A DNA stretch of 64,000 nt from Winogradskya consettensis (GTDB lineage Bacteria; Actinomycetota; Actinomycetes; Mycobacteriales; Micromonosporaceae), in contig NZ_BOQP01000047.1 in assembly GCF_018332715.1 (NCBI RefSeq), positions 1 through 64,000 of the forward strand, given 5' to 3'. Shown here in pieces: positions 58,004 to 64,000 of this stretch. The notes below the pieces were generated by a model. It searched no databases, was not told where the DNA came from, and saw nothing but the letters and a program-made list of their open reading frames with translations. Made by a program: the position numbers and the translations under genes. The first letter of the stretch is position 1. Every line of letters starts with the position of its first letter.

Positions 58004-58037
58004 CGACCCCACCCGGTTGAGTAACCGGGTGGGGTCG
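58004..58037 (-). terminator. 15-bp perfect hairpin terminator
   Basis: CGACCCCACCCGGTT (58004-58018) pairs perfectly with AACCGGGTGGGGTCG (58023-58037), GAGT loop. It lies 12 bp beyond the stop codon of the LLM-oxidoreductase gene and isolates it from the GNAT gene. Confidence 0.88.
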
Positions 58038-58049
58038 AATGAGCAGTCC

Positions 58050-58979
58050 TCAGGCGAGCTGCGGCGCCACCGCCGTGGCGACCAGCTCCACGTGGTTGAG
58101 GTCGGCGAGGTCCAGCGCCTGGAGGTACATCCGGGTCGCGCCGGTCTCCGCGTAGCGGCCGAGGATGTCGACGACCTCGTTCGGGGTGCCCACGATGCCG
58201 CCGTTGTCGCGCATCTCCTCGACCTCGCGGCCGATCGCCGCGGCCCGGCGCGCCACCTCGGCGTCGTCGCGGCCCACGCAGAGCACCGCGGCGGCCGAGA
58301 ACGCCGGCGGGGTCGCGCGGCCGATCTCCGCCGAGGCGTCGCGGACCCGCTGGTACATCGCGGGCAGCTCCTCGAGCTTGGCGAACGGGGTGTTGAACTC
58401 GTCGGCGAAACGGGCCGCCAGGGCGGGGGTGCGCTTCTTGCCGGCGCCACCCACGATGACCGGCGGGCGGGGCGACTGGACCGGCTTGGGCAGCGCCGGC
58501 GAGTCGAGGACCTGGTAGTGCTTGCCGTCGAAGCTGTACGTCGAGCCCAGCGGGGTCGACCACAGCCCGGTGACGATCTCGAGCTGCTCCTCGAGGCGGT
58601 CGAAACGCTCGCCGAGCGGCGGGAACGGGATGCCGTAGCCGGTGTGCTCGGCCTCGAACCAGCCGCCGCCGAGACCGAGCTCGATCCGGCCGCCGCTCAT
58701 CTCGTCGATCTGGGCGACGGTGATGGCCAGCGGGCCGGGCAGCCGGAAAGTTGCCGAGGTGACCAGCGTGCCGAGCCGCAGCCGCTTGGTCTGCACGGCG
58801 AGCGCGGCCAGCGTGGCCCACGCGTCGGTCGGGCCGGGCAGCCCGTCGCCGCCCATGGCGAGGTAGTGGTCCGAGCGGAAGAAGCCGTCGTAGCCGGTGT
58901 CCTCGGTTACTTGAGCCAGCCGGCGCAGGTCCTCGTAGCTGGCGCCCTGCTGGGGTTCGGTGAAGATCACGAGACGCAT
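58050..58979 (-). CDS. LLM-class F420-dependent oxidoreductase
   Basis: A 309-residue luciferase-like TIM-barrel protein: MRLVIFTEPQQGASYEDLRR, GFFRSDHYLAMGG, ISLG-like GRIELGLGGGWFEAEH, and PPVIVGGAGKKRTPALAARF. The family uses F420 or FMN; F420 is usual in actinobacteria. The substrate is unknown. ATG 58979 is used; GTG 58988 is an alternative and no clear ribosome-binding site is seen. It is divergent from the SAM-hydrolysing enzyme gene. Confidence 0.9.
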   Translation of the reverse strand: MRLVIFTEPQQGASYEDLRRLAQVTEDTGYDGFFRSDHYLAMGGDGLPGPTDAWATLAALAVQTKRLRLGTLVTSATFRLPGPLAITVAQIDEMSGGRIELGLGGGWFEAEHTGYGIPFPPLGERFDRLEEQLEIVTGLWSTPLGSTYSFDGKHYQVLDSPALPKPVQSPRPPVIVGGAGKKRTPALAARFADEFNTPFAKLEELPAMYQRVRDASAEIGRATPPAFSAAAVLCVGRDDAEVARRAAAIGREVEEMRDNGGIVGTPNEVVDILGRYAETGATRMYLQALDLADLNHVELVATAVAPQLA

Positions 58980-59046
58980 GAGGTCCACAGTGCCAGAGTG
59001 GCGCGGCGCGCCATGGAGCCGTGCCGGAGCAGTAACGTGATTCACC

Positions 59047-59832
59047 ATGGGCACCTACGGATGGATCAGCCTCACTACCGACTACGGCACTTTCGACGGT
59101 TTTGCCGCCGCCTGCCACGGGGTGATCGCACGCTTCGCTCCCGCCGTACGTGTCATCGACGTCACACACCACGTCCCGCCCGCGGATGTCGCCCGTGGTG
59201 CCGCGGTGCTCGCCCAGACCGCGCCGCACCTGCCCCCGTCCGTGCACGTCGCCGTGGTCGACCCGGGAGTCGGCACCGCGCGGCGTGGCATCGGCATCGG
59301 TACGCCGAACGGCCTGCTCGTCGGCCCCGACAACGGCCTGCTGGTCTGGGCGGCGGAGGCCCTGGGCGGCGTCGAGGAGGTGGTGGAGCTGACGAACCAG
59401 GGGTGGTTCCTCGGCGACGTCTCGCGCACCTTCCACGGCCGTGACATCTTCTCCCCCGTCGCCGCGCACCTCGCGCTGGGCGCCCCGCTCGCCGAGGCGG
59501 GCAACCCCGTCGACCCGAAGACGATCGTCCGGCTGCCAGACCCGGTGGTCGCGATCGGCGACGGCTGGATCGAGGCCGAGGTGGTCACGGTGGACCGGTT
59601 CGGCAACGTCCAGCTCGCCGCGAACGGTTCGATGCTCAGCGGTCTCGGCCCCGAGCTCGTTGCCGGTGGGGTGAAGGCGCGACTGGCCCAGACGTTCGGG
59701 GACGCGGCGCCCGGCGAGCTGATCGTCTTCGAGGACTCGTCCGGGCGGGTCGCCATCGCGGTGAACGGGGGCCGGGCCGTGGTCGTCCTCTCGGTCACCC
59801 CCGGTGATGTCGTACGCATCTCCGAGCGGTGA
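59047..59832 (+). CDS. SAM hydroxide adenosyltransferase (DUF62) family protein
   Basis: A 261-residue member of the DUF62 / SAM hydrolase-chlorinase-fluorinase superfamily. The N-terminal SLTTDYGTFDGFAAACHGVI, the VDPGVGTARR motif, GPDNGLLVWAAE and the C-terminal VDRFGNVQLAANG are typical. The reaction is SAM plus water giving adenosine and methionine. The fluorinase-specific insert is absent as far as I can see. It is 17 bp upstream of nei on the same strand. Confidence 0.92.
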   Translation: MGTYGWISLTTDYGTFDGFAAACHGVIARFAPAVRVIDVTHHVPPADVARGAAVLAQTAPHLPPSVHVAVVDPGVGTARRGIGIGTPNGLLVGPDNGLLVWAAEALGGVEEVVELTNQGWFLGDVSRTFHGRDIFSPVAAHLALGAPLAEAGNPVDPKTIVRLPDPVVAIGDGWIEAEVVTVDRFGNVQLAANGSMLSGLGPELVAGGVKARLAQTFGDAAPGELIVFEDSSGRVAIAVNGGRAVVVLSVTPGDVVRISER

Positions 59833-59849
59833 CGGGGCATCACTAGGCC

Positions 59850-60635
59850 ATGCCTGAAGGTGACACCGTCTGGAACACCGCCCGCGTCGTCGAGAAGGCG
59901 CTGACCGGTGCCGTGCTGACCGGGTCGGACTTCCGGGTCCCGCAACTCGCCACCACCGACCTGACCGGCTGGACGGTCGCGGAGTCGGCGAGCCGGGGCA
60001 AGCATCTGCTGTTGCGGCTGACCCGGGACGACCGTGCGATGACGCTGCACTCGCACCTGCGGATGGACGGGGCGTGGCGGGCGTACGCCCCGGGGGAACG
60101 CTGGGGCGGACGGCCCGCACACCTCATCCGGGTGGCCCTTCGCGCGGAGAAGGCGGTCGCGGTCGGATTTCACCTGCACGAGCTCGCCCTGATCCCGACC
60201 GAGCAGGAGCACACCCTCGTCGGCTATCTCGGCCCCGACCTGCTGGGCGCCGACTGGGATCCGGACGAGGCTGTCCGCCGCATCGCCGCCACGCCGGACA
60301 CGACGATCGCGGAGGCACTGCTCGACCAGCGCAACCTCGCGGGCGTCGGCAACCTCTACAAGGCGGAGACGCTGTTTCTGCGCGGGCTCTGGCCCTGGTT
60401 GCCGGTCAGCGAGGTCAAGGACCTACGGGGCACGGTCGTCCTCGCCCAGAAGCTCGTCGCCTCGAACCGCGGCCGCTGGACCCAGACGACCACGGGTCAA
60501 CTGCGAAAAGGCCAGACCAGCTATGTGTACGGCCGCCGCGCACAACCCTGCCGCCGCTGCGCCTACGCCATCCAGAAAGCCGACCTCGACGAACGCGTCA
60601 CCTACTGGTGCCCGCGCTGCCAACCGAAGCCGTAA
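59850..60635 (+). CDS. nei: Endonuclease VIII-type DNA glycosylase (Nei)
   Basis: A 261-residue Fpg/Nei glycosylase/AP lyase for oxidised pyrimidines. MPEGDTVWNTARVVEKAL supplies the catalytic Pro2 and Glu3; the lysine lies in ASRGKHLLLRL. The helix-two-turn-helix is at LLDQRNLAGVGNLYKAE and the zinc finger is CRRC and CPRC with a 16-residue gap. ATG at 59850. Converges on pspM. Confidence 0.95.
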   Translation: MPEGDTVWNTARVVEKALTGAVLTGSDFRVPQLATTDLTGWTVAESASRGKHLLLRLTRDDRAMTLHSHLRMDGAWRAYAPGERWGGRPAHLIRVALRAEKAVAVGFHLHELALIPTEQEHTLVGYLGPDLLGADWDPDEAVRRIAATPDTTIAEALLDQRNLAGVGNLYKAETLFLRGLWPWLPVSEVKDLRGTVVLAQKLVASNRGRWTQTTTGQLRKGQTSYVYGRRAQPCRRCAYAIQKADLDERVTYWCPRCQPKP

Positions 60636-60640
60636 AGCTC

Positions 60641-61405
60641 TCAGGCAGCTGGTGTCGGCGGGCGGCGGAGCTCGGAGAGGCCTTCCGCGATGCCACGGAG
60701 GCGGTCTGTGGCGTCGACGAGACTGCTCAGCGTCGGGTGCTGCCCGCCGAGGACCGAGTGGCCGTCCTCAGCGACATAGCTGGCCGCGGCGGCGACCAGA
60801 CTCTCGTAGGCCGTCACGCCCTCGGTGAACTGAGTCGCGAGGCTCTCGTGGGACTGCTCCAGGACACCCCGGCGGTCCGGGGTGGTCAGTGGCAGGGCCC
60901 GCTCGACGCTGGCCACCCGCTGGCCGAGGTCGCGGAGCCACTGCTCGGCCACCGTCGCCTCGAGCAGAGCTGCCTCGCCGGGGCCGGTCAGCCGTCCCGC
61001 GAGGCCCACCAGGGTGGTGGAGGCCCGGTCGAGGCGGTCCCAGGCCTGCGCGACCGCCGAGCCACGGACCGCGTAACGGTCGCGGTGGCGGCGCATCTCC
61101 TGGATCACCTGACGGCCGGCCGGGATCCGCTCGACCGCGGCGACCAGGCGCTGGCCCGGCAGGACCGCGGGCGGGGCGGGTGGCGGCGGGATGGCTGCCA
61201 GTTCCCGGTGGTCTTTCCAGCGCCACCAGGCGAGGGCGGCCGTGGCGCCCGCCGACGCGGCCCAAACCGCGTCGGCGATGCCGATGCCCGCATAGGGGGT
61301 GAGGACGGCGGTGGCCGCGGTCAGGCCGCCACCGACGACGCTCCAGCGACGCGCTGAACCGCGCAGCTTGCGGAGCCGCCGAAAGTATCTGGCTCGCTCA
61401 TCCAC
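60641..61405 (-). CDS. PspM-like membrane protein of the phage-shock locus
   Basis: A 254-residue protein. Two adjacent membrane segments lie near residues 22-62 (VVGGGLTAATAVLTPYAGIG, IADAVWAASAGATAALAWW), followed by a cytoplasmic helical domain. The position directly after pspA and clgR fits PspM (Rv2743c) of mycobacteria. It likely takes part in envelope-stress response. The start is GTG at 61405 with GGGGGAG upstream. Confidence 0.8.
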   Translation of the reverse strand: MDERARYFRRLRKLRGSARRWSVVGGGLTAATAVLTPYAGIGIADAVWAASAGATAALAWWRWKDHRELAAIPPPPAPPAVLPGQRLVAAVERIPAGRQVIQEMRRHRDRYAVRGSAVAQAWDRLDRASTTLVGLAGRLTGPGEAALLEATVAEQWLRDLGQRVASVERALPLTTPDRRGVLEQSHESLATQFTEGVTAYESLVAAAASYVAEDGHSVLGGQHPTLSSLVDATDRLRGIAEGLSELRRPPTPAA

Positions 61406-61421
61406 CGTCGCTCCCCCGATC

Positions 61422-62276
61422 TCAACCTGCGGCTGAGGTGTCTCCGCGCTTGGCGTTCATGCTGGCCCGGATCTCGTCGAGGCGGGCGACGCTCGCCGGG
61501 TCGGAGGTCGGGGCCTGCTCGACGGCCGGCTGTGCCGGGGCGCCACCGAGCTTGTCACCGGACATGCTGGCCCGGATCTGGTCGAGACGCGAGGAGCCGG
61601 CCATGTCGAGGCTCGACTGCTGCACCTCGAGCATCCGGCCCTCCACCGAGTTGGCGGCGAGCTCGGCCCGGCCCATGGCGCTCGCGTAGCGCTGCTCGAT
61701 CTTGTCGCGCACCTCGTCGAGCGACGGGGTGTTGCCCGGCGCGGCGAGCGACGACATCGACTCGAGCGACTTGGCGACCGTCTCCTGCATCTTGGCCTGC
61801 TCGAGCTGGCTCAGCAGGCGCGACCGCTCGGCGATGCGCTGCTGGAGCACCGTCGCGTTGCGCTCGACCGCGTTACGCGCCTGCCCGGCCGCGGCCAGGG
61901 CCTGGTCGTGCAGGGTCTTCAGGTCCTCCATCGCCTGCTCGCCGGAGACGAGCTGGGTGGCGAGCGTCTGAGCGGTCGACTCATACTTCTGCGCCTCGGC
62001 CTCGTCACCGCCGGAGCGGGCGCGGTCGGCCAGGACGAGGGCCTGACGGGCCATGCCCTGCAGCTTCTCGACCTCCGACATCTGCCGGGAGAGCTTCATC
62101 TCGAGCTGGCGCTGGTTGCCGATCACGGCAGCGGCCTGCTGAACGAGCGCCTGGTGCTGTCGCTGGGCGTCCTCGATGGCCTGCTGGATCTGCACCTTCG
62201 GATCGGCATATTCGTCGATCTTCGCGCCGAACAGCGCCATCATGTATCGGTAGCCCTTGACGAACGGGTTCGCCAT
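61422..62276 (-). CDS. pspA: Phage-shock protein A (PspA/IM30)
   Basis: A 284-residue coiled-coil membrane-protective protein. It starts MANPFVKGYRYMMALFGAKI with the amphipathic helix and continues as a long coiled coil (QRQHQALVQQAAAVIGNQRQ, QMSEVEKLQGMARQALVLAD). The C-terminal region contains a repeated phrase LDEIRASM / LDQIRASMSG, an extension of about 60 residues. PspA binds stressed membranes and, in mycobacteria, inhibits ClgR. ATG at 62276 with GAGGGG upstream. Confidence 0.93.
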   Translation of the reverse strand: MANPFVKGYRYMMALFGAKIDEYADPKVQIQQAIEDAQRQHQALVQQAAAVIGNQRQLEMKLSRQMSEVEKLQGMARQALVLADRARSGGDEAEAQKYESTAQTLATQLVSGEQAMEDLKTLHDQALAAAGQARNAVERNATVLQQRIAERSRLLSQLEQAKMQETVAKSLESMSSLAAPGNTPSLDEVRDKIEQRYASAMGRAELAANSVEGRMLEVQQSSLDMAGSSRLDQIRASMSGDKLGGAPAQPAVEQAPTSDPASVARLDEIRASMNAKRGDTSAAG

Positions 62277-62500
62277 ATCCGCGGTATCCCCTCAATGTCG
62301 CTGCCTCGTACGCGCCACCGACGCGGCCCGAGGGGCATTCACGATGGCGCGGGCTCCATCGTGTCAGCTCCACGCCACCGGCGTCACGTGACCTACGGGG
62401 GATCTCAGGGTTTCCCGGGGGATCCCCCATGTCGAGGTTACGCGTGAATCGTCGTTCCTGCGATGCCGGGAGGGCTGACCCGAGGGGCAACATGAGCACG
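62277..62500. promoter_or_regulatory. pspA upstream region with candidate ClgR box and palindromes
   Basis: CGCCACCGGCG at 62373-62383 fits CGC-Y-N3-R-GCG, the ClgR box shape, though the central A is missing. Next to it is the palindrome GTCACGTGAC (62383-62392), and GGGGGATCCCCC lies at 62417-62428. The distance to the pspA start is about 100 bp. No gene is seen in 62277-62593. Confidence 0.4.
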
Positions 62501-62530
62501 AAAAACAGGTCCCCCGAGGCTCGAGGGACC
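62501..62530 (-). terminator. Intrinsic terminator of clgR
   Basis: On the minus strand GGTCCCTCGAG pairs with CTCGGGGGACC (62508-62530, one T-G wobble), followed by TGTTTTT (62507-62501). It lies 64 bp past the clgR stop and indicates that pspA has its own promoter. Confidence 0.88.
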
Positions 62531-62593
62531 GAAATACACCAAAGCTATGGAAGAGATGCGCAGGGAATTGCCAGGAATGGCGTTGCTGGGTGA

Positions 62594-62998
62594 TCAGGCC
62601 GCGTAGACGACGTCACGCTCACGCTTGCGGGTCGCGCGCAGGGTCGCCTTGAGCGGCGTGTCCTGGCGGACCGAGACCGACACACTTCCGTTGGTCGCGA
62701 CCGCGGCGGCGGCCTTCCTCGGAGCGGAATCCTGGTCGACCGGCACGAGCACACCTTCCATGCCCTCCGCGAGGGCGAGCGTGCCGCTCACTTCGCCGAG
62801 CAGCTCGGACAGGCGTGCGCCGAGGGCCTCGCAGATCGCAGCGAGGAGCTCGCTGGACGCTTCCTTCTGGCCACGTTCGATTTCGGAGAGATACCCGAGG
62901 CTGACGTTGGCGGCGGTCGACACCTCACGCAGCGTGCGGTGCTGTCCCTGCCGGCGCGCCCGAAGTGCGTCACCGATAACCCGGCGTAGCAGGACCAT
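62594..62998 (-). CDS. clgR: XRE-type regulator ClgR
   Basis: A 134-residue activator of clp protease and psp genes. Helix-turn-helix at about 20-60 (TLREVSTAANVSLGYLSEIE, RGQKEASSELLAAICEALG). The protein ends VVYAA; in Streptomyces and Corynebacterium the Ala-Ala end of ClgR is a Clp degradation tag. ATG at 62998 with a strong AGGAGGAGGT site. It precedes pspA and pspM, as in mycobacteria, and is downstream of cinA. Confidence 0.93.
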   Translation of the reverse strand: MVLLRRVIGDALRARRQGQHRTLREVSTAANVSLGYLSEIERGQKEASSELLAAICEALGARLSELLGEVSGTLALAEGMEGVLVPVDQDSAPRKAAAAVATNGSVSVSVRQDTPLKATLRATRKRERDVVYAA

Positions 62999-63057
62999 GG
63001 CACCTCCTCCTGCGGCGGGGCCACCGGCAACCGCCGGAGGCTTCCCGCAACCGTACC

Positions 63058-63068
63058 CGCTGCGGGCG
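63058..63068. promoter_or_regulatory. Candidate ClgR box upstream of clgR
   Basis: CGCTGCGGGCG fits CGC-Y-N3-R-GCG, 60 bp before the clgR ATG. It would allow autoregulation. In GC-rich DNA such a motif occurs by chance fairly often, so this is tentative. Confidence 0.3.
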
Positions 63069-63156
63069 ACGCCGACATCCCGCCCCGCCGAATTCCGGGA
63101 CGCCTGGGAACCGTCGTCTGCCCGCGGGACGGGTGTGACTATTCATCCGAGGACAT

Positions 63157-63183
63157 CAACACTTACGATCACCGGCGGATTCC
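63157..63183 (-). promoter_or_regulatory. Candidate ECF (SigE-like) promoter of clgR
   Basis: On the minus strand GGAATC (63183-63178), 17 bp, then GTTG (63160-63157). It resembles SigE-type promoters (GGAAC-N16-18-GTT), and mycobacterial clgR is SigE-dependent. It lies just past the cinA stop codon, about 150 bp from the clgR start. Confidence 0.35.
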
Positions 63184-63189
63184 CCGGTG

Positions 63190-63681
63190 TTATTTACGCA
63201 GCTCATCCGTCAGAAGGTCGAGCGCGGAAAGCATCGCTCCGAGCCGGATGGCGGCCCGCGACCCGGTCAGTAGCAACTCCCGCACAATTTTATTAGTGGG
63301 ACCCGCCACTGCGACGTAAACCAGGCCGACCGGCTTGCCGTCCTGGGGGTCGGGCCCCGCGACACCGGTGGTGGCCAGTCCCCAGTCAGCCCCGCAACGC
63401 TCCCGGGCACCCTCGGCCAGGGCCTGCGCCACCTCCCCGTCGACCGGCCCGCGCTCGTCGAGCAGACCCGACGGCACTCCCGCGAGTGAGTGCTTGAGGT
63501 CTGTCGCGTAAACGACGAGTCCGCCCCGGAAGACGGCGCTCACCCCGGGGATCTCGACGATCGTCGCCGCCAGCAGCCCGCCGGTGAGCGACTCGGCGAC
63601 CGCCAGCGTCTGCCCACGCTCGACCAGCAGAGCCACGGCGGCCGCGGCCGGTGATGCCATGGCGCCGTCCGGCGCTGTCAT
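63190..63681 (-). CDS. cinA: CinA-type nicotinamide-nucleotide amidohydrolase (PncC)
   Basis: A 163-residue C-terminal CinA domain protein that deamidates NMN. AVAESLTGGLLAATIVEIPG, FRGGLVVYATDLKHSLAGVP and TTGVAGPDPQDGKPVGLVYV are typical. It lacks the N-terminal MoaB-like domain of long CinA. ATG 63681 overlaps the pgsA stop by ATGA, so they are cotranscribed; cinA-pgsA-clgR order is conserved in actinobacteria. Confidence 0.93.
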   Translation of the reverse strand: MTAPDGAMASPAAAAVALLVERGQTLAVAESLTGGLLAATIVEIPGVSAVFRGGLVVYATDLKHSLAGVPSGLLDERGPVDGEVAQALAEGARERCGADWGLATTGVAGPDPQDGKPVGLVYVAVAGPTNKIVRELLLTGSRAAIRLGAMLSALDLLTDELRK

Positions 63682-64000
63682 AGCGCCTTCCGGCGCAACC
63701 GCAGGGCCTGGAGCACGTAGTCCACTCCCGTAACGAGAGTGATCACCAGCGCCGCCACCATCAGGCCGACGCCGACCAGGTCGAACGGCGAGGGCACGGG
63801 CCAGAGGAACCACGCGATCGCCGCGATCTGCAGGGCGGTCTTGAGCTTGCCGCCGCGGCTCGCCGGGATGATGCCGTAACGGATCACCCAGAACCGCAGG
63901 GCGGTGACACCCCACTCGCGCAGCAGGATCAGGCCGGTCACCCACCAGGACACCTGACCGTACGCGGACAGCAGGATCAACGCGCTCCCCGTCAACGCCT
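63678..64000 (-). CDS. pgsA: CDP-diacylglycerol-glycerol-3-phosphate 3-phosphatidyltransferase, C-terminal part
   Basis: Only the C-terminal about 107 residues are in the window; the gene continues past 64000 and the CDP-alcohol motif is outside. Visible are ILLREWGVTALRFWVIRYGI and several hydrophobic helices (WWVTGLILL, VGLMVAALVITLVTG), followed by a basic end. Assignment rests on this part and on the pgsA-cinA order. It makes phosphatidylglycerol phosphate at the membrane. Confidence 0.85.
   Translation of the reverse strand, partial: ALTGSALILLSAYGQVSWWVTGLILLREWGVTALRFWVIRYGIIPASRGGKLKTALQIAAIAWFLWPVPSPFDLVGVGLMVAALVITLVTGVDYVLQALRLRRKAL

Overview
The window is high-GC actinobacterial chromosome, most likely from the Micromonosporaceae (Actinoplanes/Micromonospora type). 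This is an inference from the roughly 70% GC, the frequent GTG/TTG starts, a mycothiol/DinB-type enzyme, an F420-type luciferase-like oxidoreductase, Spo0M, a class II ribonucleotide reductase, and the conserved gene order. I see no rRNA, no convincing tRNA, no CRISPR array, no transposase and no phage genes.

Layout. The left edge (1-4.2 kb) holds a 35-bp minisatellite, an MFS transporter, a PNGase A-like secreted protein and a TIGR03086 protein. From 4.3 to 39 kb runs the conserved actinobacterial block nrdJ-nrdR / LysM protein-lexA / hflX / dapF-miaA / DUF349 / dehydratase-globin-miaB / gluABCD / rny / recX-recA-DUF3046, interrupted by lineage-specific genes. Notable among these are a beta-propeller-like protein with a long Pro/Gly cytoplasmic tail, a YPTSG-repeat membrane protein, and a decayed gene at 10.0-11.0 kb. 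From 39 to 50 kb the content is more accessory: UdgX, a MocR regulator facing a PPOX-GNAT fusion, DoxX, Spo0M, two CNNM/CorC membrane proteins, a Ser/Thr kinase, and a sortase coupled to a DUF4397 protein. From 50 to 64 kb come Lhr helicase, an ECF42-type sigma operon, a SAM-hydrolysing enzyme, Nei, the pspM-pspA-clgR envelope-stress set, cinA and the 3' part of pgsA.

How the genes work together. A DNA-damage module is visible in the DNA itself. LexA-type boxes lie in the lexA/LysM intergenic region and upstream of recA, and repair genes (recX, udgX, nei, lhr) are nearby. Nucleotide supply (nrdR-nrdJ) carries paired NrdR boxes and three near-consensus DnaA boxes. Envelope stress is covered by clgR/pspA/pspM. 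The ECF42 operon has a matching promoter inside the 3' end of the gene before the DGPF gene.

Non-coding structure. Many intergenic junctions carry short tandem duplications or minisatellites with units of 5, 14, 18, 20, 26, 27, 30 and 35 bp. The 27- and 30-bp arrays keep reading frames open on both strands, which produces false ORFs. I did not find a clearly new multi-gene system. The strongest leads are the ECF42 operon with two uncharacterised leading genes, the merR/NUDIX locus bracketed by two minisatellites, and the operators listed below.
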